A stretch of DNA of 16,113 bases from Campylobacterales bacterium (lineage in GTDB: Bacteria; Campylobacterota; Campylobacteria; Campylobacterales; Thiovulaceae). The stretch covers positions 10,294 through 26,406 of the forward strand of contig DTUW01000067.1 of assembly GCA_012963895.1 (NCBI GenBank). Direction: 5' to 3'. This document shows positions 8,287 through 15,740 of this stretch, one piece after another. The number at the start of each line of letters is the position of its first letter. The stretch's first letter is position 1. The position numbers were made by a program, and so were the translations under genes. The notes beneath the pieces were generated by a model that was given only the letters and a program-made list of their open reading frames with translations, was not told where the DNA came from and made no database searches.

Positions 8287-9702
8287 TTAGCAGGAGAAAG
8301 TGGATTTGAATTCGTAGGCAGTTGGTCGAGCTTCGTCTGGAATAACCTGAGTTTCAAATTTATAGTGTTGATAGGTATCTAGGAATAGGTCGGTCATTAC
8401 AGGTTTAAGGAAATCATTATCTCTAATTAGAGATTCTAAGCTACCTCGTAGAGTGTGAGGCATCTGTTTAATTCCCTTTTCTCTAATCTCGTCAAGAGTA
8501 AGAGCAAATAGGTCTTCTTCCATTGGTCCAACTGGAACATCTTTATTTTTAATTCCATCAAGTCCAGCAAGTAGAATAGCAGTGAATGCAAGATATGGAT
8601 TAGAAGAGCTATCAGGGAATCTAAATTCAACTCTCTTAGCTTTTGGAGAAGCTACATAAGGAATCCGACAACTTGCACTTCTATTTTGAGCAGAGAAGGT
8701 TAGAATAGATGGAGCTTCAAATCCTGGAATAAGTCTCTTATATGAGTTTGTAGAAGCATTAGTAAATGCAGCAACTGCTCTTGCATGTTTGAGAACACCA
8801 CCGATATAGTTGAGGGCTGTTTCAGAAAGTCCAGCATATCCATCACCTGCAAATAGGTTTTCACCATCTTTCCAGATAGATGAATGGACATGCATTCCGT
8901 TTCCATTATCTCCATAGAGTGGCTTAGGCATAAATGTAGCAGTTTTTCCATGCATATGAGCCACATTTTTAACTACATATTTCAACTTTTGAACATTATC
9001 AGCAGCCTCTACAAGAGTTCCAAATCTAACTCCGATTTCACCTTGCCCCTGAGCCACTTCGTGGTGGATAACATAACATGTTAATCCAACCTCTTCGGCA
9101 ACTTTTACTATCTCATTTCTCAAATCAACCATAGAATCGGTTGGAGCTACTGGGAAGTATCCCCCTTTTGTTCCCGGTCTATGTCCAATATTGGTTTCTA
9201 ACTCGTTTGGCTCTTTATCGCTATTCCACTCACCCTCTTCTGTATCTACTTTGTAACATTGGGTATTGATTTCATCTCTAAATTGGACATTATCGAAGAT
9301 AAAGAATTCATTTTCTGGACCAAAATAGGCCACATCACCAACACCAGACTCTTTCAAATATTGAAGAGCTTTTTTAGCAATGCTTCTCGGACACTTCTCA
9401 TAAGGTTGTCCTTTGTAAATATCGAAAACATCACAAATCACAACCATAGTTGGGTCGGCAGTGAATGGGTCGATAAATGCAGTAGGCAAATCAGGTTTTA
9501 GCAACATATCTGATTTATTGATAGGTTGCCAAGCTTCAATAGAGCTACCATCAAAAGGTAATCCATTCTCTAATGTCTCTTCATCGACGGAGTGTCGAGT
9601 ATAGGTAACATGGTGCCAAGCACCCTTAATATCTGTAAATCTGAAATCGATGAACTCTATTTCATGTTCATCACATTTAGCTAAAAACTCTTTTGGAGTC
9701 AT
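8287..9702 (-). CDS. glnA: Glutamine synthetase type I
   Basis: Dodecameric cytoplasmic enzyme making glutamine from glutamate, ammonia and ATP, the main entry of ammonium into the cell. The protein has 471 residues and aligns along its length with E. coli GlnA (469). Visible motifs include FDGSSI near residue 50, GPENEFFIFD, HHEVAQGQGEIG, KTATFMPKPLYGDNGNGMH, and the PGFEAP loop. At the E. coli adenylylation site (NLYDLP, Tyr397) this protein reads DLFALT, with Phe399 in place of Tyr, so control by GlnE adenylylation should not be possible. Helicobacter pylori GlnA is known to lack this Tyr too. ATG at 9702 has AAAGG seven bases upstream. It lies 65 bases after the carbonic anhydrase gene and may have its own promoter. 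No sigma54 (GG-N10-GC) promoter is apparent upstream. Confidence 0.98.
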   Translation of the reverse strand: MTPKEFLAKCDEHEIEFIDFRFTDIKGAWHHVTYTRHSVDEETLENGLPFDGSSIEAWQPINKSDMLLKPDLPTAFIDPFTADPTMVVICDVFDIYKGQPYEKCPRSIAKKALQYLKESGVGDVAYFGPENEFFIFDNVQFRDEINTQCYKVDTEEGEWNSDKEPNELETNIGHRPGTKGGYFPVAPTDSMVDLRNEIVKVAEEVGLTCYVIHHEVAQGQGEIGVRFGTLVEAADNVQKLKYVVKNVAHMHGKTATFMPKPLYGDNGNGMHVHSSIWKDGENLFAGDGYAGLSETALNYIGGVLKHARAVAAFTNASTNSYKRLIPGFEAPSILTFSAQNRSASCRIPYVASPKAKRVEFRFPDSSSNPYLAFTAILLAGLDGIKNKDVPVGPMEEDLFALTLDEIREKGIKQMPHTLRGSLESLIRDNDFLKPVMTDLFLDTYQHYKFETQVIPDEARPTAYEFKSTFSC

Positions 9703-9746
9703 GCAACACCTTTTGAAAGAATTTGATATACATTCAAAATATTACC

Positions 9747-9766
9747 ATTATCTATCTTAAAAAATT
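9747..9766 (-). promoter_or_regulatory. Possible glnA promoter (-10 with T-run upstream)
   Basis: In the 65-base gap between the carbonic anhydrase gene and glnA, the - strand carries a T-run (9761-9766) and then GATAAT (9752 down to 9747), one mismatch from TATAAT. A start near 9740 would leave a leader of about 38 bases containing the AAAGG ribosome site. Campylobacterota promoters often have a T-rich stretch instead of a clear -35, and no good -35 is seen here. Read-through from upstream is the alternative. Confidence 0.35.
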
Positions 9767-9767
9767 T

Positions 9768-10571
9768 CTATTCGAAAACCTCTCGGCCGTTGAGCGGTTG
9801 AGTTGGGCGGTTATTTTCAAACCCTAAAAGATTGAAAAATTTCTCTTTCTGTTCTTTGGAAATTGTCAAAGGAGTTTTAAATACCTGCCACTTCACATTT
9901 TCAGAACATGGAGGAGTTGTGAGAGAACCTATAAATTTGTAGTAGTCTCTATCTTTTGGAAAAAGTTCAGTAATTTCAGTTGGTGAGAGACTTATTGCTA
10001 CCTTCTGCCCCTCTTTTAAAGGGAATTTGTCCCATATCTTTTTAATAATAGGATTCTCTGCCCCTTCATCGAACATTACTCCAACTACTGCAATCTGTCC
10101 ATCGTCTGCAACATGGACGAAATGGGCTTCTAAATCGAAATGTTTTCCATTGATTTTATTTTCACTTGGGGTGTGAAAGTGGAACTGTTTGAGATAGAAC
10201 TTTTTCCCGTCAATCTCTACAAAACTACCTGAATCGATATTCACTTGAACGGTATGACCATTATTTATCACACTATGAGAATTAGATGTATAGCTGAATT
10301 TCAATTCAGGTAGTTCTATATCTTTGGTAGGGACTATATCGATAGGGCTTTGGCTTTTTCCAATACCGCACATCTTATATTTTTCATCTAATTCACCCCA
10401 ATATTTCGGGCTTTCTTTTCCGGTATATCCCCATTCATGGTCTATGTGATGGTGTATTGCATGTATCTCTTCTATATGATGTTCAGACTTCACCTCTTTC
10501 GGTTCATTCGAACAACCGAAAAAACCAAACAAAGCAATAGCGGTAATAGCTGAAAGAGATTTTTTACTCAT
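9768..10571 (-). CDS. Alpha-carbonic anhydrase, predicted periplasmic lipoprotein
   Basis: Zinc enzyme interconverting CO2 and bicarbonate outside the cytoplasm. The protein has 267 residues. A signal sequence (residues 1-19) ends at GFFGC with Cys20, which fits a somewhat degenerate lipobox. Residues 31-45 are rich in histidine (seven His). The catalytic domain starts near residue 47 (EWGYTG). Zinc ligands are His131 and His133 (QFHFHTPSE) and His150 (EAHFVH). The proton-shuttle His is His106 in NNGHTV, and the gate Thr lies in SLTTPPCSE. Cys68 and Cys222 can form the disulfide usual in secreted bacterial enzymes. All key residues are present. ATG at 10571 has AGGA seven bases upstream. The gene begins 33 bases after tRNA-Leu on the same strand. 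In Campylobacterota such enzymes support carbon supply or pH balance; the exact role here is not shown. Confidence 0.95.
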   Translation of the reverse strand: MSKKSLSAITAIALFGFFGCSNEPKEVKSEHHIEEIHAIHHHIDHEWGYTGKESPKYWGELDEKYKMCGIGKSQSPIDIVPTKDIELPELKFSYTSNSHSVINNGHTVQVNIDSGSFVEIDGKKFYLKQFHFHTPSENKINGKHFDLEAHFVHVADDGQIAVVGVMFDEGAENPIIKKIWDKFPLKEGQKVAISLSPTEITELFPKDRDYYKFIGSLTTPPCSENVKWQVFKTPLTISKEQKEKFFNLLGFENNRPTQPLNGREVFE

Positions 10572-10604
10572 TTGAGTATCCTATATTATGAAGTAGTATT
10601 TTGA

Positions 10605-10689
10605 TGGTGCGCTGGGCGAGATTTGAACTCGCACGCCTCTCGGCACTACCCCCTCAAGATAGCGTGTCTACCGATTCCACCACCAGCGC
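10605..10689 (-). tRNA. tRNA-Leu (anticodon GAG)
   Basis: Eighty-five bases with the 3' CCA encoded. The acceptor stem pairs GCGCTGG with CCAGCGC, followed by discriminator A and CCA. The D arm contains GGTAGACAC. The anticodon stem pairs CTATC with GGTAG around the loop TTGAGGG, giving anticodon GAG, which reads CUC and CUU. A long variable arm (TGCCGAGAGGCGT region) marks a class II tRNA, and the T loop is TTCAAAT. Long arm, discriminator A73 and GAG all agree on leucine. It sits between atpE and the carbonic anhydrase gene on the same strand, and I see no convincing promoter of its own. Confidence 0.97.
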
Positions 10690-10723
10690 AAAAAAGAGAG
10701 AAGGAAGGGCGGAAATTCCACCC
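10690..10723 (-). terminator. Hairpin plus pyrimidine tract after atpE, directly before tRNA-Leu
   Basis: On the - strand, GGGTGGA pairs with TTCCGCC/C across a short loop (10723 down to 10707; seven pairs including one G-U). It is followed by a 17-base pyrimidine tract ending TTTTTT at the first base of the tRNA. This looks like an intrinsic terminator, possibly partial, that lowers transcription after atpE. It could instead be a processing or stability structure between atpE mRNA and the tRNA. The remaining bases up to the atpE stop are T/C-rich and show no promoter. Confidence 0.6.
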
Positions 10724-10747
10724 AAGAAGAAAAAAAGGAGAGCTGAA

Positions 10748-11053
10748 TTATCCTAAAAATGGATTTGCATATAGAGCGATAAGAGCAATAACAAGTGTAT
10801 AGATAACCTGAGCTTCAATCATCGCAAGAGCGATAAACATTGTAGTCATCAACTTACCACCTAGCCCAGGATTTCGAGCAGTTCCAGCGATTGTAGCAGC
10901 AGCAGTATGACCCATACCGATAGCACCACCAAGAGCAGCAAGACCTAAACCAACACCAGCAGCGATAACTGAATAGGCTTGAATAGTAGCTTCTCCATCA
11001 CCAGCGAAAGCTGTTGCTAAGAAAGCGAATACAAATAGAAAAACTTTTTTCAT
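10748..11053 (-). CDS. atpE: F-type ATP synthase subunit c, with N-terminal leader
   Basis: Proton-carrying rotor subunit of the membrane F0 sector. The protein has 101 residues. The first 17 (KKVFLFVFAFLATAFA) look like a cleavable signal peptide, longer than the usual c subunit of about 75-80 residues; Helicobacter has the same arrangement. Helix 1 has the glycine pattern GVGLGLAALGGAIGMG (33-48), the polar loop is ARNPG (59-63), and helix 2 has the ion-binding Glu80 in MIEAQVIY. Glu80 is followed by Ala, not Ser or Thr, and the Gln of sodium-type helix 1 is absent, so proton coupling is expected. ATG at 11053 has AAAGGA five bases upstream. The gene stands apart from any other atp gene in this window, as usual in Campylobacterota. 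Confidence 0.97.
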   Translation of the reverse strand: MKKVFLFVFAFLATAFAGDGEATIQAYSVIAAGVGLGLAALGGAIGMGHTAAATIAGTARNPGLGGKLMTTMFIALAMIEAQVIYTLVIALIALYANPFLG

Positions 11054-11076
11054 AAAAGTCCTTTGATGAAATTTTC

Positions 11077-11120
11077 AACAGAACCCGTTCGGCTTGCGTA
11101 TCCCTACTTATCGTCCTGTT
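11077..11120 (-). promoter_or_regulatory. Stem-loop in the atpE 5' leader
   Basis: On the - strand AACAGGAC (11120 down to 11113) can pair with GTTCTGTT (11084 down to 11077): eight pairs with one G-U, closing a 28-base loop. With the predicted promoter, transcription would begin at about 11121-11125, so this stem would form almost at the 5' end of the mRNA. A 5' terminal stem is known to protect some bacterial mRNAs from decay. I recognise no riboswitch class in the loop. The pairing is seen and the function is inferred. Confidence 0.5.
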
Positions 11121-11142
11121 TTGAGTTAGAATTCTACTCAAA
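11120..11142. repeat. Imperfect palindrome between divergent atpE and hisF
   Basis: TTTGAG at 11120-11125 and CTCAAA at 11137-11142 flank the perfect palindrome TAGAATTCTA (11127-11136), with a single extra T at 11126. The centre contains TAGAAT on both strands. On the - strand this serves as the atpE -10. On the + strand (11127-11132) it could serve hisF, with a start near 11139, but I see no matching -35 for that direction. It may be a shared divergent promoter core, an operator, or both. Confidence 0.6.
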
Positions 11143-11159
11143 AGTTGTAGAAATGTAAA
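11131..11159 (-). promoter_or_regulatory. Sigma70-type promoter of atpE
   Basis: On the - strand, TTTACA (11159 down to 11154) is one mismatch from the -35 consensus. It is separated by exactly 17 bases from TAGAAT (11136 down to 11131), one mismatch from the -10 consensus. Predicted start is about 11121-11125, leaving a leader of roughly 70 bases before the atpE ATG. This is the best promoter by sequence in the window, fitting a highly expressed gene. Confidence 0.7.
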
Positions 11160-11168
11160 GGTAACTAT

Positions 11169-11930
11169 ATGGATAGCTATTTTGCAAAAAGGATTATCCC
11201 CTGTTTAGATGTGAAAGATGGTCGAGTAGTTAAAGGAATAAACTTCGTCGGATTGAGAGATGCTGGGGATCCGGTAGAAGTAGCTAAGAGATACAACGAC
11301 GAGGGAGCTGATGAACTTACATTTTTGGATATTACCGCCTCTCATGAAAATAGAAAAACGATAGTTGATGTGGTTCGAGATGTGGCAAAAGAGGTTTTTA
11401 TCCCCCTAACCGTTGGAGGTGGAATTAGAACTCTTGACGACATCTATTCCCTCTTAAATGTGGGTTGTGATAAGGTGAGTATAAATAGCTCAGCGGTGAA
11501 AAATCCAGACTTTATCGATGAGGCCTCTAAGAGATTTGGGAGTTCTACTATTGTAGTTGCGGTTGATGTGAAATTTGTAGATGGGGATTACTATGTTTTT
11601 ATAAACGGCGGAAGGGTAAAGACAGATAAAAAGGCTATTCCTTGGATAAAAGAGGTATATCAGCGGGGGGCTGGTGAAATTCTCCTAACTTCTATGGATA
11701 CAGATGGAACTAAGAGCGGTTTCGACTTGAAAATTACTCGTGAAGCTTCTCAATCGGTAGATATTCCTATTATTGCAAGTGGAGGGGCTGGAACTATGGA
11801 ACATATTAGAGATGCTTTCAAAAATGGAGCCGATGCCTCCCTTGCTGCCTCTATTTTCCATTTTCGAGAGATTGAAATATCTAAGTTGAAGAGCTACCTC
11901 ATCGAGGAGGGGATACCTGTTCGAATTTAG
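11169..11930 (+). CDS. hisF: Imidazole glycerol phosphate synthase, cyclase subunit HisF
   Basis: TIM-barrel subunit that, with the glutaminase HisH, converts PRFAR and ammonia into imidazole glycerol phosphate and AICAR in histidine synthesis. The protein has 253 residues, the normal length. It opens with AKRIIPCLDVKDGRVVKG, with catalytic Asp14. The second catalytic Asp is Asp133 in VVAVDVKFVDG. Phosphate-binding loops include TVGGGIR and IIASGGAGTMEH. ATG at 11169 has AAAGG at 11157-11161. The gene is alone on its strand: divergent from atpE and convergent with pssA, whose stop overlaps its own by four bases. No other his gene is in the window, so the pathway is dispersed here. Confidence 0.97.
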   Translation: MDSYFAKRIIPCLDVKDGRVVKGINFVGLRDAGDPVEVAKRYNDEGADELTFLDITASHENRKTIVDVVRDVAKEVFIPLTVGGGIRTLDDIYSLLNVGCDKVSINSSAVKNPDFIDEASKRFGSSTIVVAVDVKFVDGDYYVFINGGRVKTDKKAIPWIKEVYQRGAGEILLTSMDTDGTKSGFDLKITREASQSVDIPIIASGGAGTMEHIRDAFKNGADASLAASIFHFREIEISKLKSYLIEEGIPVRI

Positions 11931-12484
11931 GGATGAGGTATCCTAATTTTAGAATTTAGCAAATATCCGACTATTGCAATATAGAACAGGATATATATCT
12001 CATTCTCAACTATTCCACTGCTCCAAAGAAGATAGATAATCCATAGAAGGATAGCCCCGAGAGGGGTTGGAACTCCTGTGAAAAATTTTTCAACTTTTCC
12101 TATATCGGAATTGAGATTGAAATTTATCAACCTTCTAAGTCCCGCGATGGTATAGAAGAGAAAGGCTATTCCAAAAAGAATAGGATTTATAGAACTCTCT
12201 TGAAAAATTGCAAAATAGAGAAGCAGAAGAGGGACAATTACAAAAGAGAGAGAGTCAGCGAAGGAATCGAGTTGGATACCAAACGGGGAGGAGAGTCCAA
12301 ATTTTCGGGCTATCTTCCCATCGAAAATATCGAAAGCTCCTCCAATCCAAGCAGAGATAACAGCTAAATTGTATTCCCCTTTGGATATGAAATAGATAGC
12401 TACCACCCCTGCTCCAATATTGGTAAAGGTAAATAGATTTGCTAAATTGAAATTGCTATCCCTCTCAAATAGAAATCTGAACAT
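11927..12484 (-). CDS. pssA: CDP-alcohol phosphatidyltransferase, probable phosphatidylserine synthase
   Basis: Integral membrane enzyme predicted to make phosphatidylserine from CDP-diacylglycerol and serine, the step before phosphatidylethanolamine. The protein has 185 residues. The family signature is complete: Asp52, Asp55, Gly56, Ala59-Arg60, Gly69, Asp73 and Asp77. The sequence FFTGVPTPLGA (134-144) is typical of the type II PssA branch, as opposed to PgsA. The start is ATG at 12484, with GAGGA in the end of carB as ribosome site. Only one base separates it from the carB stop, so the two are probably coupled. It is shorter than many PssA proteins (about 230-250 residues) and ends soon after the last hydrophobic segments. 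Its stop overlaps the hisF stop by four bases. The exact substrate is inferred from the motif. Confidence 0.87.
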   Translation of the reverse strand: MFRFLFERDSNFNLANLFTFTNIGAGVVAIYFISKGEYNLAVISAWIGGAFDIFDGKIARKFGLSSPFGIQLDSFADSLSFVIVPLLLLYFAIFQESSINPILFGIAFLFYTIAGLRRLINFNLNSDIGKVEKFFTGVPTPLGAILLWIIYLLWSSGIVENEIYILFYIAIVGYLLNSKIRIPHP

Positions 12485-12485
12485 T

Positions 12486-15400
12486 CTATTCCTCTTCTAA
12501 ATACTCTTGAATTGAGACCACTTCAAATCTATCTTTTTTCATCTCTTTCAGAGCTTCGGTGGTGGCTCTGGTTGCTGAAAGGGTGGTAAAGTATGGAATA
12601 TTTTCACGGAGAACGGTTTGGCGAATCAGTTTCGCATCGTTCTTACTAGAACGGCTATCGCTGGTATTTATAACTAATGCTATCTCTCCATTTTTCAATT
12701 TGTCATCAATATTAGGACGACCTTCACTAATTTTTAGAACCTCTTCACTCTCAATCCCGTGTTGTTGAAAATAGCGATGAGTTCCAGAGGTAGCGACAAT
12801 TTGAAATCCCAATTCTATAAAGTCTCTTGCAATATCCAACGAGTGAGGTTTATCGTAGTCTGTAAGGGATATGAATACTTTTCCACTTCTCGGAATTCTA
12901 TTTTTAGATGCTAATTGAGATTTTGCGAATGAGATTGGGAAAGAGTGAGAAATTCCCATAACTTCACCTGTCGATTTCATCTCTGGACCTAAAATTAGGT
13001 CTGCTCCATCTATCTTATTGAATGGGAATACCGCCTCTTTTACAGCTACATGTTTTCTCAATTTTGGTTTAAATACCTTTCCATCAAACTGAACCACTCC
13101 ATATCTATCATAGAATTTCAGAGCCTTCTCCAACTCTTCTCCAAACATTACCCGAGTAGCTACCTTAGCCATTGGAATTCCAGTAGTTTTAGAGACAAAT
13201 GGAACTGTTCGAGAGGCTCTCGGATTTACCTCTATAAGGAATATCTCATCTCGATATATAGCATATTGGATATTCATCAATCCTCGAACTCCAAGACCGA
13301 TAGCTATATTTTTGGTAATTTCATCAACCTCATCTAATATCTTTTCTGAAATAGAGACAGTTGGCAGAGAACAGGCAGAATCACCTGAATGGATTCCCGC
13401 CTCTTCAATATGTTGCATCACTCCACCAATATATACACTCTTTCCATCAGAGATAGCATCTACATCAAGTTCGATAGCTCTATCTAAAAATTGGTCTATC
13501 AAGACTGGCGACTCATTGCTAACCGATACCGCCTCGTCCATATACTCCTCTAACTCTTTTTGGTTATATACAATTCTCATAGCTCGACCACCTAAGACAT
13601 ATGAAGGGCGGACTAAAACGGGATAACCTATCTCATCAGCTATCTTATATGCCTCTTCTTTGGTTGTAGCTGTTCCATTTCGAGGCTGTTTCAAGTTGTA
13701 TTTTTTCAAGAATTTAGAAAACTTCTCTCTATCTTCTGCTATATCTATTACAGATGCAGGAGTTCCAATGATATTAGCTCCATATTCCGTTAGGCTGTTT
13801 GCCAATTTGAGCGGGGTCTGTCCTCCAAAATGGACAATTACCCCATCTGGTTTCTCTCTATCTATTACAGATGCTACATGTTCGAAATCTATCGGTTCAA
13901 AGTAGAGCTTATCGCTTGTATCGTAGTCGGTTGAAACAGTTTCAGGGTTGCAGTTATACATAATGGACTCCACCCCCATATCTTTTAAAGCAAAGGAGGA
14001 ATGGACACAACAATAGTCGAACTCTATCCCTTGACCTATCCTATTTGGACCTCCTCCAATAATTAGGACTTTTCTGTTGTCTTTCTCAATTTCTTGATGA
14101 GGTTGAAGAGGGTTTTTTTCAAAAGTGGAGTAGAGGTAAGGGGTGAGGGCTTCAAACTCAGCCGAACAGGTATCAACCTCATTGTATTGGTGTTCTATTT
14201 GAAATCTTTTTCTACTATTCCTAATCTGGCTTTCTGAAAATCCGGTAAGTTTTGCAATTCTCTTATCAGAGAACCCAATGCTCTTTGCCTCTCTTAGAAG
14301 TTCTCTATTATCCAAAATTGAAAAATCTATCTTTTTCTCAAACTCGATTATCTCTCGGATATGGTTTAAGAACCATCTATCAATCTTGGTATATGTGTGA
14401 ATATCTTCAATATCGAATCCTCGTCGGAAAGCCTCACCCACATACAAAATCCTATCACTATTCGGGTGGCGGAGGTTGTAAATTAGTTCTTCATCTGAAC
14501 ACTCAACCTCATCGAAACCGCTCAATCCAGTCTCCAAAGAGTAGAGAGCTTTTTGAATAGATTCCTTGAATGTTCGCCCGATAGCCATCACCTCTCCAAC
14601 CGACTTCATAGAAGTTCCAAGCTCATTTTTAGCCTCAGGAAACTTTTCGAAAGTAAATCGGGGGATTTTGGTAACTACATAATCTATAACAGGTTCAAAA
14701 GATGCAGGAGTTCCTGTAATATCGTTTGTGATTTCGTCGAGAGTGAAACCGACAGCTAGGAGGGTAGCCACTTTTGCGATAGGGTATCCAGTGGCTTTTG
14801 AGGCGAGGGCTGAACTTCTACTAACTCGTGGATTCATTTCGATAATGGTCATTCGTCCATCTTTTGGATTTACAGCAAATTGGACATTACTCCCACCGGT
14901 ATCTACTCCTATCTCTCTAAGAACAGCAAAAGAGGCATCTCGCATATATTGATACTCTTTATCTGTTAAAGTTAGGGCTGGGGCTACTGTTATAGAATCT
15001 CCTGTATGGATACCCATAGGGTCGAGGTTCTCGATGGAGCAGACAATAATAGTATTATCTTTACTATCTCTAATTACCTCCATCTCATACTCTTTCCAAC
15101 CCAATAGAGACTCTTCTATCAAAATTTCACTAATTGGAGATGCATCTAACCCTTTTCGGGCTATCTCTTTAAATTCCTCAATATTGTAAGCTACTCCTGA
15201 ACCTCCACCTGCAAGGGTGAAAGAGGCTCGAACTATTAGAGGAAATCCTATCTCTTTTGTAACTTCTAAGGCTTCTTCAAGTGTATAGGCATATTTTGAT
15301 TTAGGTAAATCTAAACCAATCTTTTTCATTGCCTCTTTAAAGAGTTGTCTATCTTCTCCTTTTTTAATAGCTTCCGGTTTTGCTCCGAGAAACTCCACCC

Positions 15401-15728
15401 CCTCTAACATTCCTTTTTCATACATGCTCATTGCCACATTTAGGGCGGTCTGTCCTCCCATTGTTGGCAATATTGCATCTACTTTCTCTTTTTTGATAAT
15501 TTCAGCGATAATATCCTCTTCAATCGGTTCTATATATGTTTTATCTGCAAATTCTGGGTCTGTCATAATAGTAGCGGGGTTGGAATTTATTAGAACCACT
15601 CTATATCCCAAACTCTTTAAAGTTTTTACCGCCTGAGTTCCTGAGTAGTCAAATTCAGAAGCTTGACCTATAACTATTGGACCTGAACCTATTAGTAAAA
15701 TTGTTTTAATATCTGTTCTTTTCGGCAT
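12486..15728 (-). CDS. carB: Carbamoyl phosphate synthase, large subunit
   Basis: Cytoplasmic enzyme that makes carbamoyl phosphate from bicarbonate, two ATP and ammonia delivered by CarA, feeding arginine and pyrimidine synthesis. The protein has 1080 residues, close to the E. coli 1073. It begins MPKRTDIKTILLIGSGPIVI, as expected. The first ATP-grasp half (about 1-400) contains PTMGGQTALN and IEMNPRVSRSSALASKATG. An oligomerisation region follows. The second half starts near 549 (KVLIIGGGPNRIGQGIEFDY) and contains HFGGQTPLKLAN and IEVNPRASRTVPFVSKTTG. From about 945 a methylglyoxal-synthase-like regulatory domain runs to the end (TSGTHRYF and the region after it). No key motif appears missing. 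ATG at 15728 has AAAGG some 12 bases upstream, a long spacing. pssA follows after one base. carA is not in the window. Confidence 0.98.
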   Translation of the reverse strand: MPKRTDIKTILLIGSGPIVIGQASEFDYSGTQAVKTLKSLGYRVVLINSNPATIMTDPEFADKTYIEPIEEDIIAEIIKKEKVDAILPTMGGQTALNVAMSMYEKGMLEGVEFLGAKPEAIKKGEDRQLFKEAMKKIGLDLPKSKYAYTLEEALEVTKEIGFPLIVRASFTLAGGGSGVAYNIEEFKEIARKGLDASPISEILIEESLLGWKEYEMEVIRDSKDNTIIVCSIENLDPMGIHTGDSITVAPALTLTDKEYQYMRDASFAVLREIGVDTGGSNVQFAVNPKDGRMTIIEMNPRVSRSSALASKATGYPIAKVATLLAVGFTLDEITNDITGTPASFEPVIDYVVTKIPRFTFEKFPEAKNELGTSMKSVGEVMAIGRTFKESIQKALYSLETGLSGFDEVECSDEELIYNLRHPNSDRILYVGEAFRRGFDIEDIHTYTKIDRWFLNHIREIIEFEKKIDFSILDNRELLREAKSIGFSDKRIAKLTGFSESQIRNSRKRFQIEHQYNEVDTCSAEFEALTPYLYSTFEKNPLQPHQEIEKDNRKVLIIGGGPNRIGQGIEFDYCCVHSSFALKDMGVESIMYNCNPETVSTDYDTSDKLYFEPIDFEHVASVIDREKPDGVIVHFGGQTPLKLANSLTEYGANIIGTPASVIDIAEDREKFSKFLKKYNLKQPRNGTATTKEEAYKIADEIGYPVLVRPSYVLGGRAMRIVYNQKELEEYMDEAVSVSNESPVLIDQFLDRAIELDVDAISDGKSVYIGGVMQHIEEAGIHSGDSACSLPTVSISEKILDEVDEITKNIAIGLGVRGLMNIQYAIYRDEIFLIEVNPRASRTVPFVSKTTGIPMAKVATRVMFGEELEKALKFYDRYGVVQFDGKVFKPKLRKHVAVKEAVFPFNKIDGADLILGPEMKSTGEVMGISHSFPISFAKSQLASKNRIPRSGKVFISLTDYDKPHSLDIARDFIELGFQIVATSGTHRYFQQHGIESEEVLKISEGRPNIDDKLKNGEIALVINTSDSRSSKNDAKLIRQTVLRENIPYFTTLSATRATTEALKEMKKDRFEVVSIQEYLEEE

Positions 15729-15740
15729 AGAGTTACCCGA

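Noticed and set aside
9703..9767. Sigma54/NtrC control of glnA
   Set aside because: No GG-N10-GC promoter or NtrC-like inverted repeat is visible in the short upstream gap.
11077..11120. Known riboswitch in the atpE leader
   Set aside because: The loop matches none of the conserved cores I know (for example preQ1, fluoride, guanidine or SAM classes). It is kept only as a plain stem-loop.
12559..15636. Several + strand open frames of 68-104 codons opposite carB
   Set aside because: carB is intact across its whole length and these frames show no coding features or ribosome sites. They are shadows.
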